From Gammaproteobacteria bacterium (GTDB taxonomy: Bacteria; Pseudomonadota; Gammaproteobacteria; Chromatiales; Chromatiaceae): DNA of 37,875 nt. The stretch lies in contig JAGRGU010000125.1 in the NCBI GenBank assembly GCA_020445335.1, positions 1 through 37,875 of the forward strand. Direction: 5' to 3'. The position numbers and the translations under genes were made by a program. Positions 1 to 8,644 of this stretch are shown here, piece by piece. The stretch's first letter is position 1; each line of letters starts with the position of its first letter. The notes below the pieces were generated by a model. That model was not told the DNA's origin. It saw only the letters and a list, made by a program, of their open reading frames with translations, and ran no database searches.

Positions 1-72
1 TCGCTTCCCGGTCACTGTATTGAAGTGACTTTTACCGGCGCATCCTGTGAGATAGTGTTCTCCTGGGATTGA
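1..72 (+). CDS. C-terminal end of an unidentified protein (cut by window start)
   Basis: The first 24 codons in frame 1 are open and end in TGA at 70-72; the other two forward frames stop within the first 30 bases. The visible tail ends in EIVFSWD. The stop lies one base before the ATG of the glycosyltransferase, so the two genes are probably translated together. I cannot name the family from 23 residues. In such clusters a neighbour of this kind is often another polysaccharide enzyme, but that is a guess. Confidence 0.45.
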   Translation, partial: SLPGHCIEVTFTGASCEIVFSWD

Positions 73-73
73 A

Positions 74-1330
74 ATGCATATCCTTTTCCTGACCGACAAC
101 TTTCCTCCGGAATCCAACGCCCCCGCCAGTCGCACCTTCGAACACTGTCGTGAGTGGGTGCGTGCGGGTCACAGGGTGACGGTAATCACCTGCGCGCCCA
201 ACTTTCCGCAGGGGAGGGTATTCCCCGGTTACCGGAACCGGCTGTGGCAACAGGAGTCGATGGATGGCATCCGAGTGGTCCGCGTGTGGAGTTACATTAC
301 CGCAAACGAGGGGTTCGCAAAGCGCACGTTGGATTATATGAGCTACATGGTAACGGCCACGCTGGCGGCACTGTTCGTACGCCGGGTCGATCTGGTGATA
401 GGTACCTCTCCGCAGATATTCACCACCTGTGCCGCCTATGTGGTTGGCGTACTGAAACGCACACCTTTCGTATTTGAACTGCGCGATCTCTGGCCGGAGT
501 CGATTCGCGCGGTGGGGGCGATGAAGAACCCGCGCTGGCTGGACCGGCTCGAGAGACTGGAGCTATTTCTTTACCGCAAGGCAGCGGCCATCGTCTCCGT
601 CACACATTCGTTCAAGCGCAACCTCGTATCACGCGGCATCGATCCGGAAAAGATCCACGTGGTGACCAACGGCGTGGATCTCGTGCGTTTTTCTCCACGC
701 GGGAAGGACCAGCGGTTGGTCAGGCTGCTGAAGTTGGAAGACAAATTTGTAGCAGGCTATATCGGAACCCACGGGATGGCGCATGCCCTTGGCACACTGC
801 TCGATGCTGCTGAGCGGATACGTGGATACACTGATGGCGAAGACTATCGAATCGTACTGCTGGGTACCGGTGCGGAGCGGGAGCGTCTCCGAGCCCAGGC
901 CGAGCGAATGCAACTGGACAATGTTCTTTTCTTGGAACAGGTATCTAAAGAAGAAGTGGCTCGATACTGGTCGTTGCTCGACGTCGCCATCATTCATTTG
1001 AGAAAGACAGAGCTTTTTACGACGGTCATACCATCCAAACTGTTCGAGTGCATGGCTATGGGATTGCCCGTGTTGCACGGTGTGGCAGGAGAGTCGGCCG
1101 ACATTGTGCAGACAGAGGGAGTTGGGGTCGTCTTTGAACCAGAGAACTCGGCTGCTCTGTGCGAGGGATTGCGTCGAATGAAAGAGGATGAAATGCGGTA
1201 TCGTAAAATGTCTCGTCTTGCATTAGAGGCAGCTCGCCTATATGACCGCAAGGCATTGGCGGGGGAGATGCTGGCGATACTCGAGCAGACGGCAGATTCG
1301 AAGGTGCGAACAAAGATTGGAGCCACTTGA
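74..1330 (+). CDS. Glycosyltransferase family 4 (WbuB-like)
   Basis: This 418-residue protein has the GT-B layout of family 4 glycosyltransferases, which move a sugar from a nucleotide donor to a lipid-linked or polysaccharide acceptor at the inner face of the membrane. The N-terminal acceptor half opens with the WbuB-type stretch ILFLTDNFPPESNAPASR, then has FELRDLWPES around residues 137-146. The C-terminal donor half has a Gly-rich turn (AGYIGTHG, near 230) and PSKLFECMAMGLPVL near 320, which holds the conserved acidic motif. The ATG is preceded by CTGGGA and directly follows the upstream stop. A VanZ-like gene follows after 16 bases. The context suggests exopolysaccharide or O-antigen synthesis. 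The sugar is unknown. Confidence 0.9.
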   Translation: MHILFLTDNFPPESNAPASRTFEHCREWVRAGHRVTVITCAPNFPQGRVFPGYRNRLWQQESMDGIRVVRVWSYITANEGFAKRTLDYMSYMVTATLAALFVRRVDLVIGTSPQIFTTCAAYVVGVLKRTPFVFELRDLWPESIRAVGAMKNPRWLDRLERLELFLYRKAAAIVSVTHSFKRNLVSRGIDPEKIHVVTNGVDLVRFSPRGKDQRLVRLLKLEDKFVAGYIGTHGMAHALGTLLDAAERIRGYTDGEDYRIVLLGTGAERERLRAQAERMQLDNVLFLEQVSKEEVARYWSLLDVAIIHLRKTELFTTVIPSKLFECMAMGLPVLHGVAGESADIVQTEGVGVVFEPENSAALCEGLRRMKEDEMRYRKMSRLALEAARLYDRKALAGEMLAILEQTADSKVRTKIGAT

Positions 1331-1346
1331 ACAGCATAGACATTCC

Positions 1347-1715
1347 ATGAGGGAGCGATCGATACTGCGTGTTTATCGATTCGCGTGTGCGGGGTTGTTG
1401 CTGTTTCTTTCCGTCGTTGTGGTGTTTCTCAGCCAGATCGACCATCAGGCGTTGGAGCAATTTTATACGGCGGTGACTCGATTTCTGTACATCGATTTGG
1501 GGGCTTTGGGTGTCACTACAACTCAGGTGAGCGATGTGGGACACAGCGTGGCCGGTTTTGTCCTGAGTGGTCTCGCCCAGATTGTTATACGGCGCTGGTG
1601 GGTGTTGCCCCTGATTTTGCTTTTTTTCCTCGGTATGGAAGCTGCGCAGTTGCTCTCGGTTGAACGACAGGCAAGTTGGATCGATCTGATGCGTCAGGCT
1701 GGGTCGGGGTTATGA
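1347..1715 (+). CDS. VanZ-like membrane protein, possibly C-terminally truncated
   Basis: This 122-residue protein has three hydrophobic segments (about residues 8-27, 58-75 and 82-99). It carries the VanZ-family pattern: an Asp-x-x-x-His at the second helix (SDVGHSVAGF), then MEAAQLL and an R..SWIDL motif before the end. VanZ-like proteins are usually a little longer and end in a further hydrophobic helix after this Asp. Here the frame stops at MRQAGSGL, but an overlapping frame continues with a hydrophobic run (GVMIAWCMVSI), so a one-base frameshift may have removed the last helix. I chose ATG 1347, before the Arg-rich N terminus; the frame itself opens further upstream inside the glycosyltransferase gene. 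Small VanZ proteins are common in exopolysaccharide clusters and their exact role is unclear. Confidence 0.65.
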   Translation: MRERSILRVYRFACAGLLLFLSVVVVFLSQIDHQALEQFYTAVTRFLYIDLGALGVTTTQVSDVGHSVAGFVLSGLAQIVIRRWWVLPLILLFFLGMEAAQLLSVERQASWIDLMRQAGSGL

Positions 1716-1826
1716 TCGCTTGGTGTATGGTATCTATCACGGAGAGATACAGGGCGCCTAAGGTGGTAAATCGAACGTCTTGAGCAGGGTTACCTGCTAG
1801 TATGAACATGAATCCGTTGCATGTAC

Positions 1827-1849
1827 TGCACTTGGACAGTGCATATAAT
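1827..1849 (+). promoter_or_regulatory. Palindrome next to a -10-like box before the small membrane protein
   Basis: TGCACT and AGTGCA form a perfect 6-base inverted repeat with a 5-base spacer (1827-1843). It is immediately followed by TATAAT (1844-1849), a perfect -10 hexamer. No good -35 box is present at 16-18 bases upstream, so this could be an activator-dependent promoter with its operator. It sits 46 bases before the ATG at 1896. Confidence 0.35.
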
Positions 1850-1895
1850 GCTATTCGGTGAGAAGATCAAACAGGCAGAGAAAGAAGCTTAACTA

Positions 1896-2099
1896 ATGCG
1901 ATCCAGCAGTAACAGACACCGCGCCTCCGGCAAGCGACTAAAGCTTTCGGGCAAAGAGAAGCGCAAGCGCCTGATTCGCCGTGGGCTTGTACTTTCAGTG
2001 GTATTGGTTTTAACAGGGTATGGGTTCTACTTGTGGTCGACCGGGCAGACGCCCGTCGGTGAGGCTGCGGATGATTGGTACGAGGTTAAGGCAGAGTAG
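1896..2099 (+). CDS. Small single-pass membrane protein, unknown function
   Basis: This 67-residue protein has a strongly basic N terminus (about 15 Arg or Lys in the first 30 residues), one transmembrane helix (about 30-47, GLVLSVVLVLTGYGFYLW) and a short acidic tail (EAADDWYEVKAE). The basic start and acidic end predict N-in/C-out topology. An AAAGAAG stretch about 12 bases before the ATG is a weak ribosome site, and a TATAAT box lies 46 bases upstream. I do not recognise a family. It stands alone between the polysaccharide genes and hypF. Its reality rests on the coherent membrane-protein pattern and the promoter-like sequence. Confidence 0.5.
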   Translation: MRSSSNRHRASGKRLKLSGKEKRKRLIRRGLVLSVVLVLTGYGFYLWSTGQTPVGEAADDWYEVKAE

Positions 2100-2347
2100 A
2101 GTCGCACCAAGTTCTCTACCTTACAGGCGAATGCCGGTATATTGAGAACAGGATACCACCCCACAACACACTCCGTTCTGCTTGCCTGCACCAGGATGGT
2201 GGTAAAGCTAGGGCTCTTGAATGCGATGGACTGTCAGGTCGTCGGATTTGAGGCCCTTTTTGCGTTTTGGCGGCGTGGTTTCCAATGGAATTCAGATCCA
2301 GCATACAATGACGCTCCTTTGGTTCTATCGTGGAATGAACAGGCTGA

Positions 2348-4693
2348 ATGAGCACTGAGCGGGAGATTACCGCCGAGCTGATCCGCGTGCGTGGCACGGT
2401 GCAGGGAGTCGGCTTCCGTCCCACGGTCTGGCGGCTGGCGCGCGGTGCGGGACTCACGGGCGAGGTGTGGAACGATGCCGATGGCGTCGGCATTCGTGTT
2501 TGCGGCGAGCGTGCGCGGATCTCCGCATTCGTCGAGTTGCTGCAGCGGGAGCCGCCACCGCTGGCGCGCATCGAGTCGATCGAGCGATCGCCGCTGGCGG
2601 ACCAGGATATCGCGGCGGAGTTCGTCATCGTCGCCAGCCACTCCGGGAGTGCGCAGACCGACGTTGCGGCGGATGCCGCGGTCTGCGACGCCTGCCTGGG
2701 CGATATCGCCCGCGCCACGGATCGCCGCTACCGCTACCCCTTTACCAACTGCACCCATTGCGGCCCGCGGCTCTCGATCGTGCGTACCATCCCCTACGAT
2801 CGCGCCAATACCAGCATGGCACGGTTTCCGTTATGCCCGGCCTGCCAGCGCGAGTATGCCGATCCCGCCGACCGCCGCTTCCACGCCCAGCCCAACGCCT
2901 GCCCGGTCTGCGGTCCGCGGGTCTGGCTGGAGTCGGTGGCGGGCGGGACGCTCGAGCCGGATGCCGGCGAAGATCCGATCCGGTTGGCGCAGCGGCTCAT
3001 CAGCGACGGCGCGATCGTCGCGATCAAGGGCATCGGCGGCATCCATCTCGCCTGTGACGCCTGCAATGAGCAGTCGGTGGCGCGGCTGCGCCAGCGCAAA
3101 CAGCGTTATCGGAAGACCTTTGCGCTGATGGCGACCGACATGGCGATGGTGGAAGCGTTCGCCCGGGTGGGTCAGCGGGAGCGCGCGGCGTTGACCGGCT
3201 CCGCCGCGCCGATCGTGGTGCTGGAGACGCAGGGGCGGTCGGTTGCCTCTGCCGTCGCGCCGGGGCAGCGCACGCTCGGTATCATGCTGCCCTACACGCC
3301 GCTGCACTGCTTGCTGATGCAGGGTATGCACCGGCCGATCGTGCTCACATCCGGCAACCGCAGCGACGAACCGCAGTGTATCGACAACGACGATGCGCGC
3401 GCCCGGCTGGCGGATATCGCCGACTATCTGCTGCTGCATGACCGCGATATCGTCAACCGGCTCGACGACTCGGTGGTGCGGCTGGCGGATGGCGAGATCC
3501 GCCTGCTGCGCAGGGCCCGCGGTTACGCCCCCACGCCTCTGCCGCTGCCGCCGGGGTTCACAGGGCATGCCGACATTCTGGCTCTGGGGGCCGAACTGAA
3601 GAACAGCTTTGCGCTGCTGAAAGGGGGGCGGGCGATCCCCTCCCAGCACATGGGTGATCTGAAGAACGTCCCCACCTTCAGGGAGTATCGTCGCAGCCTC
3701 GAACTCTACCGCGTGCTGTTCGATCACGCTGCGACGGCTATCGCGGTCGATCTGCATCCGAACTATCTCTCGACCCAGCTGGGTCAGGGGTTGGCGCAGG
3801 AGACCGGCGCGCAATTGATCGAAGTGCAGCACCACCACGCGCATATCGCCTCCTGCATGGCCGAGCACGGCCTGCCGGCCGACACCGGTCCAGTATTGGG
3901 GGTTGCGCTGGATGGCATCGGTTACGGCGCGGACGGCCAATTCTGGGGCGCCGAGTTTCTACTTGCCGACTATCGCCACTATCGGCGTGTGGCTGCTTTC
4001 GAAGCGGTCGCCATGCCCGGTGGCACGCGTGCGATGATCGAACCCTGGCGCAACGCCTACGCGCATCTGCAACACTTTCAGGGCTGGGAGCGGGTGGCGG
4101 ATGATTACGCGGATCTGGAGATCGTCCGCCTGCTGCAGGGCAAGGCGCTGGCCAATCTGCAGCGCATGATCGAACGCGGTGTGAATTCGCCGCCGGCCTC
4201 CTCCAGCGGCAGGCTTTTCGACGCGGTGGCGGCGGTGCTGGGGATATGCGCCGAACGTCAGGCTTTCGAAGGACAGGCGGCGATGGAGCTGGAGGCGCTG
4301 GCCGCGCCGCACTTCCAGCGGCAGCAACCCTATCCGGGTCTGGAGCTGAGGGCGGCGGGTGAACCCGCTCGGATAGGATTCGCTGCACTGTGGCGCGCGA
4401 TCCTGGACGATCTGCGGCGGGGTGTGGATCGGGCTGAGATCGCCGCCCGTTTTCACCTGTCGCTGAGCCAGGTGGTTGCCGATAGCGCGATTTCGCTCTG
4501 CCGCCGGTACGGATTGCCGATGGTTGTTCTCGGCGGCGGGGTATTTCAGAATCGGCTCTTGTTGGAGGGGGTCAGCGGCAGAGTGCGGCGGGCAGGGTTG
4601 CCGGTGATCTCGCCGCTGCGGCTACCGGCCAACGATGGCGGGGTGGCGTTGGGGCAGGGGGTAGTCGCAGCGGCGAGGCTGCTGGTACCCTGA
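2348..4693 (+). CDS. hypF: Carbamoyltransferase HypF, [NiFe]-hydrogenase maturation
   Basis: HypF uses carbamoyl phosphate and ATP to make the carbamoyl group that HypE turns into the cyanide ligand of the [NiFe]-hydrogenase active site. All family domains are visible in 781 residues: an acylphosphatase-like domain (about 8-95, with RGTVQGVGFRPTVWR), two zinc-finger-like units each of CX2C-X18-CX2C (about 115-190), a YrdC-like domain (about 210-390) and a Kae1-like domain (about 400-781) with HHHAH near 495 and a C-terminal GGGVFQNRLL. The length is slightly above the usual 750. No other hyp gene or hydrogenase subunit lies in the window, so its partners must be elsewhere. The ATG overlaps an upstream TGA (TGAATGA context) but no strong ribosome site is seen. 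Confidence 0.96.
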   Translation: MSTEREITAELIRVRGTVQGVGFRPTVWRLARGAGLTGEVWNDADGVGIRVCGERARISAFVELLQREPPPLARIESIERSPLADQDIAAEFVIVASHSGSAQTDVAADAAVCDACLGDIARATDRRYRYPFTNCTHCGPRLSIVRTIPYDRANTSMARFPLCPACQREYADPADRRFHAQPNACPVCGPRVWLESVAGGTLEPDAGEDPIRLAQRLISDGAIVAIKGIGGIHLACDACNEQSVARLRQRKQRYRKTFALMATDMAMVEAFARVGQRERAALTGSAAPIVVLETQGRSVASAVAPGQRTLGIMLPYTPLHCLLMQGMHRPIVLTSGNRSDEPQCIDNDDARARLADIADYLLLHDRDIVNRLDDSVVRLADGEIRLLRRARGYAPTPLPLPPGFTGHADILALGAELKNSFALLKGGRAIPSQHMGDLKNVPTFREYRRSLELYRVLFDHAATAIAVDLHPNYLSTQLGQGLAQETGAQLIEVQHHHAHIASCMAEHGLPADTGPVLGVALDGIGYGADGQFWGAEFLLADYRHYRRVAAFEAVAMPGGTRAMIEPWRNAYAHLQHFQGWERVADDYADLEIVRLLQGKALANLQRMIERGVNSPPASSSGRLFDAVAAVLGICAERQAFEGQAAMELEALAAPHFQRQQPYPGLELRAAGEPARIGFAALWRAILDDLRRGVDRAEIAARFHLSLSQVVADSAISLCRRYGLPMVVLGGGVFQNRLLLEGVSGRVRRAGLPVISPLRLPANDGGVALGQGVVAAARLLVP

Positions 4694-4758
4694 CGGCAGA
4701 TGCCGCTGCGCCGTCGGGCGGTGATGCAATCATCGATAGTGGATAAGGAGGAGAGGCG

Positions 4759-5556
4759 ATGGGTGACGAAGAGAGCGCGGTACTGCTGCGCAGCGATGAC
4801 GAGCGGGGCGTGGTGACGCTGACATTGAACCGCCCCGATCAGTTCAACTCACTCTCGGAAGAGCTGCTCGAGAGCCTGCAGGAACAACTGAATGGATTGG
4901 CAACGGATCCCGCTGTAAGGGTTGTCGTGCTGGCCGCCAATGGCCGAGCATTCTGCGCCGGGCACGATCTGAAGCAGATGCGTGCCAATCCCGAAGAGGC
5001 CTACTATCAGAATCTCTTCAGCCGCTGCGGCAAGCTGATGCAGACGATCATGCAGCAGCCGCAGCCGGTGATCGCGCGTGTCCACGGCATCGCCACGGCG
5101 GCGGGCTGTCAGCTGGTCGCCAGCTGCGACCTGGCGGTTGCCGCCGACAGCGCGCGCTTCGCCGTGTCGGGAATCAACGTCGGTCTCTTCTGCAGCACAC
5201 CGAGCGTCGCGCTGGCGCGCAACGTCGGCCGCAAGCGGGCGCTGGAGATGCTGTTGACCGGAGAGTTCATCGATGCCGCGCAGGCGGTGCGCGAGGGGTT
5301 GATCAACCATGCGGTGCCGGCGGAGGAGCTCGACGCGGCGGTGGCGCGGTTGTGCGACGCGATCTGCGCCAAATCGGCGGCGGCGATCCGCACCGGCAAG
5401 GAGATGTTCTACCAACAGCTCGAGATGGGGGTGGCGCAGGCCTACCAGTTCGCCGGCGGCGTCATGGCCTGCAACATGATGCACGAGGACGCGGCCGAGG
5501 GGATCGACGCCTTCATGCAGAAGCGCAAGCCGGTGTGGAAGGTGCCGGAGGGCTGA
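4759..5556 (+). CDS. Crotonase-fold protein, ECHDC3-like, lacking both catalytic Glu
   Basis: This 265-residue protein has the enoyl-CoA hydratase/isomerase fold and closely follows the ECHDC3 subgroup: AGHDLK (oxyanion hole, near 71-76), ATAAGCQLVASCDLAVA (near 112-128), NVGLFCSTPSVALAR (near 140-154) and a KRKPVW ending. In true enoyl-CoA hydratase two glutamates (144 and 164 of the rat enzyme) activate water. The aligned positions here are Gln118 and Gly138, so ordinary hydratase chemistry is unlikely. The same replacements are typical of ECHDC3, whose reaction is not established. A strong ribosome site (AAGGAGGAG) lies before the ATG. It follows hypF after 65 bases and may be co-transcribed, but no functional link is evident. 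Confidence 0.88.
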   Translation: MGDEESAVLLRSDDERGVVTLTLNRPDQFNSLSEELLESLQEQLNGLATDPAVRVVVLAANGRAFCAGHDLKQMRANPEEAYYQNLFSRCGKLMQTIMQQPQPVIARVHGIATAAGCQLVASCDLAVAADSARFAVSGINVGLFCSTPSVALARNVGRKRALEMLLTGEFIDAAQAVREGLINHAVPAEELDAAVARLCDAICAKSAAAIRTGKEMFYQQLEMGVAQAYQFAGGVMACNMMHEDAAEGIDAFMQKRKPVWKVPEG

Positions 5557-5615
5557 TCGCCCGGCGTCGCGGGCGCTTTGCCCCGTCGCACGCTCCCGTG
5601 AATCGAAATCCGAGT

Positions 5616-5634
5616 CTGGCCCTCGCGGGGCCAG
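5616..5634 (-). terminator. Hairpin downstream of the yaeQ fragment
   Basis: CTGGCCC and GGGCCAG form a 7-base stem with a 5-base loop. It is a weakened copy of the 12-base hairpin after the intact yaeQ at 14557-14585. No T-run follows. It may still stop transcription between the crotonase gene and the kinase gene. Confidence 0.35.
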
Positions 5635-5653
5635 GCCCGGATCGGGAGACCTG

Positions 5654-5910
5654 TCAAGCGACGCTGCGGCGCCGCTTGAGCGTCACCTGAACCCTGTCGA
5701 ACTTATTCCCGAGCCACACTTCCCTCTCCTGGATGGTGCAGTTCAGCTTCATGTTGCGCATAGCCAGCGGCACCAGCTCCTTGACGCCTTCACCCGCAAG
5801 CTGCGTCACATCGGGTTTATCGTAGCGCGTCATTGCCTCGCGGTTCTGCCCCCACCAGACGCTGCCGCCCCCTGCGGTGCAGGTGTGGATGTAAATTTGT
5901 CTGGTGCGCC
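5654..5910 (-). pseudogene. yaeQ: yaeQ C-terminal fragment (pseudogene)
   Basis: Read on the minus strand, this gives about 85 residues matching the C-terminal half of the intact YaeQ encoded at 14600-15145. They run from the IYIHT / GGGSVWWGQNRE region through VTQLAGEGVKELV to the identical end TLKRRRSVA and stop. The frame is intact, but the N-terminal half, including the YaeQ start and its conserved HYY and ARHPSE motifs, is absent. Sequence beyond 5910 has no clear counterpart. Many substitutions change residues (for example Leu to Pro in KELVPLA). I read this as the remnant of a partial duplication or of a second, mostly deleted yaeQ copy. It fills most of the gap between the crotonase and kinase genes. 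Confidence 0.8.
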
Positions 5911-6001
5911 TCTTTTCCGTCTCCTTGATGTTGGAAAGTCACGAGGGTCTAATGTGTCGTCAGCCAGTGAATAGGAACCGCTCTTCATCGGTAACGCGCA
6001 C

Positions 6002-8575
6002 ATGCCAGATCCAACCGAGCAGAAACAGGTTAATCGACTGGATCTGGCCGTCCGTTTTCTCGCCGTATTCCTGCCGTTTCTCGCAGTTTTTGCCGTCGCC
6101 ACCGCGGCGCACTTTCTCAGCACACAACATGCGCAGCGCGTCAGCCTTCACAGCAAGGAGATACTCAACGTGGGCCTGGCGCGCAGCGCGGTCGTCAATG
6201 ACCTTGCCGGCGTGTTTACCGACCTGTTGTTCCTTGCCGACTACGTACAACATCAAGAGACCGGTAAGGCAGAACAACTCTCTCTCCGCGATATCGGCGA
6301 ACTGTTCCGGAGCTTTGCCCGCCAGAAAAGATTTTACGATCAGATCAGGCTGCTGGATGTGTCCGGACTGGAGCTGGTCCGTATCAACTATCGGGACGGG
6401 ACGCCGGTCATAGAAGACGAACTAAAACTGCAGAACAAGTCGGATCGCTACTATGTGCAGGAGGCTCTCAGACTCGGGCCGAACGATGTATATGTGTCGC
6501 CGCTCGACCTGAACATCGAGCACGGCGAAATCGAACAACCCCTCAAACCGATGATGCGGTTCGCGGTATCGATCTTCAATCCGCAAGGGAGAAGACAGCG
6601 TCTATTGGTTCTGAACTATCTTGGAGCACGCTTACTGAATCACTTCAGACGAGCGACCAGCAATGCGGCCGAAGCCATCTATCTGCTCAATAACGAAGGC
6701 TACTGGCTAAGCAGCCCCAGAGACCAGGATGCATGGGGCTTCATGCTTCCGCACGGACGGAATTTCGCGCAAGCGGATAGTGCCGCCTGGCAACGCATCC
6801 GTACCGAGGTCGCCGGTCAATTCAACAGCGGCGATAGCCTCTATACCTTTGAAACCATCACGCCGAAGTCTGTCGCGGAGCAGTTGATCGGTAACAAGCC
6901 GGCTCCGAACGCGGGCGCCTCGGGCAGCGGGCAGATGAAGGTCGTTGCAAAAGTCAGGGAAACACGCGGATTCGAATCGCTGGTGGATTTCTTGATTGCA
7001 CATCTGCCGCTGTATTCGACAACTTTTCTCGTACTGCTTATAGGTTCTGTGCTGCTGGCCAAAGCAAACCTGCACAGACGACAGGCCGAGTTGCAGAGCG
7101 CTTATGAGCGGAAGTTTCGACATACCTTGGAGGATATCCAGCTCGCAGCCATTTCCATAGGTAAATCGGGTCGCCTGGAATTCTGCAACGACTATTTCCT
7201 CTATTTGTGCGACCGCCCGGTCGAAGAGGCTGTGGGTCAGGACTGGCTGGCGGAGTTTGTCACCGACGAGCAAAGACCGTTGATACAGCAGACCTTCAGT
7301 GAATTCCATGCAAACGGCCAGTTTCCCCGGGAGATGGAACTCATTCTTAAAACCAGACAACCAAACGACCGCCTGATGGCCTGGCACAATACGCTTATGT
7401 GGGACGCCGACGGCAAGGTCACCGGCATCACCTGCCTTGGCGAAGATATCACCGATCGACGCCGTGCCGAGGAGCAGGTACGCAAGCTGTCACGTGCGGT
7501 GGAACAGAGTCCGAGCATCGTCATGCTGACCAACCGGTTCGGGCGTATCGAGTACGTCAATCCGAAATTCGTCGAGGTCACCGGCTATTCGAAGGAGGAC
7601 GTGCTTGGTAAGAATCCAAGGCTGCTCAAATCCGGTGAAACCGAGCCGTCGGACTACCAGCGATTGTGGCAATCCATCAGCGAAGGCGGCGAATGGCACG
7701 GAGAGTTCCATAACCGCCGCAAGAACGGAGAGCTGTATTGGGAGTCTGCTTCTATCTCCGGGCTTCGCGGACCCAATGGCATGATTACTCATTACGTCGC
7801 GGTAAAAGAGGATATAACCGCCCGCAAACGGCTCGAAGCTGAGATTGATGCACGCAAGCGGGAACTGGCCCGTGCCGAGTCATTGGCTGCAATGGGTCGC
7901 ATGGCGAGCATGATCGCTCACGACCTCCGCAATCCTCTGTCATCGGTGAAGATGGGCGTGCAGATCATGGGAAAACAAGGCGACGAGCAGACCCGGGAGC
8001 TTGGAGACATTGCCTTGGAACAGATTCACTACATGGAGTCCATACTCCGGGACATGCTCACCTACGCCAGGCCCGAAGATGTGAGGACGGAATGGGTGAG
8101 CGTCGACAAACTGCTGGAGCTCAGCATCCGTTCGCTAAGCAAACAGATTGAAGAAAAAGGCGTGGTAGTGAGCTCGGACTACGAGCAGGGCCTGCCCACG
8201 ATTCCGGCGGACCCGGATAAACTGCGACAGGTATTCAGCAACCTCCTTAGCAATGCTTTGCAGGCGATATCGGGACTCGACGCCAACGAGGGTCGCATAG
8301 ATGTCAGGGCAAAACTGGATCTCGGCGATGATGGCTCGATCATCGACATTGAAATCTGCGACAACGGAAAGGGTATCGACAGCAGCGAAGTCGAAAAGCT
8401 GTTCGAGCCGTTCTATACGACTCGCGCGAAAGGCACCGGCCTCGGACTCGCAATCTGCCGCCAGATCATCGAACAGCACCGCGGCAGCGTCACGCTCCAA
8501 CCACGTGCTCCGGCAGGGGTTTGCGCCTGCGTGCTGTTGCCCACCACCCCTTCCGCCACTCCCGGATCAGAGTAA
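6002..8575 (+). CDS. Membrane PAS-PAS sensor histidine kinase (NtrB-like output)
   Basis: This 857-residue kinase probably phosphorylates the sigma-54 activator encoded 69 bases downstream. It has a first transmembrane helix at about 15-38, a large periplasmic sensor region to about 330 (Cache-like by length and position; I cannot confirm the subtype), and a second helix at about 332-352. Two PAS domains follow (about 370-495 and 495-615, the second with the MLTNRFGRIEYVNPKFVEVTGY pattern). The HisKA domain has AHDLRNPLSS with phospho-acceptor His640, and a C-terminal ATPase domain has NLLSNALQA, DNGKGI and GTGLGLAI. The AHDLRNPL box is of the type found in NtrB-like kinases paired with NtrC-type regulators. 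The ATG at 6002 lies just before the first helix and has no strong ribosome site. Confidence 0.92.
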   Translation: MPDPTEQKQVNRLDLAVRFLAVFLPFLAVFAVATAAHFLSTQHAQRVSLHSKEILNVGLARSAVVNDLAGVFTDLLFLADYVQHQETGKAEQLSLRDIGELFRSFARQKRFYDQIRLLDVSGLELVRINYRDGTPVIEDELKLQNKSDRYYVQEALRLGPNDVYVSPLDLNIEHGEIEQPLKPMMRFAVSIFNPQGRRQRLLVLNYLGARLLNHFRRATSNAAEAIYLLNNEGYWLSSPRDQDAWGFMLPHGRNFAQADSAAWQRIRTEVAGQFNSGDSLYTFETITPKSVAEQLIGNKPAPNAGASGSGQMKVVAKVRETRGFESLVDFLIAHLPLYSTTFLVLLIGSVLLAKANLHRRQAELQSAYERKFRHTLEDIQLAAISIGKSGRLEFCNDYFLYLCDRPVEEAVGQDWLAEFVTDEQRPLIQQTFSEFHANGQFPREMELILKTRQPNDRLMAWHNTLMWDADGKVTGITCLGEDITDRRRAEEQVRKLSRAVEQSPSIVMLTNRFGRIEYVNPKFVEVTGYSKEDVLGKNPRLLKSGETEPSDYQRLWQSISEGGEWHGEFHNRRKNGELYWESASISGLRGPNGMITHYVAVKEDITARKRLEAEIDARKRELARAESLAAMGRMASMIAHDLRNPLSSVKMGVQIMGKQGDEQTRELGDIALEQIHYMESILRDMLTYARPEDVRTEWVSVDKLLELSIRSLSKQIEEKGVVVSSDYEQGLPTIPADPDKLRQVFSNLLSNALQAISGLDANEGRIDVRAKLDLGDDGSIIDIEICDNGKGIDSSEVEKLFEPFYTTRAKGTGLGLAICRQIIEQHRGSVTLQPRAPAGVCACVLLPTTPSATPGSE

Positions 8576-8644
8576 TATATAAAGGAACGCAGACATTGAT
8601 CGCCTTTTATACTCCATCCAGCAAGTAATCCGGCGGTAACAAAC

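Larger units (their letters stand above)
5586..5910. repeat. Copy 1 of a ~325-bp duplication (partner at 14533-14856)
   Basis: This segment repeats 14533-14856 in the same orientation. It covers the end of yaeQ plus about 70 bases beyond its stop, including the hairpin. My hand alignment of the coding part (5654-5910 against 14600-14856) shows about 23 differences, or roughly 90% identity, with no gap in that part. There is a one-base length difference outside the coding part. The match ends near 5910. Confidence 0.85.

Noticed and set aside
2190..2225. A GG-N10-GC match upstream of hypF considered as a sigma-54 promoter
   Set aside because: The bases before GC are GG rather than TT and the rest of the consensus is missing; no activator gene is nearby.
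2831..3940. A 369-codon minus-strand frame within hypF
   Set aside because: It is a shadow of hypF; its composition is Arg/Gln/His-rich and has no motif.
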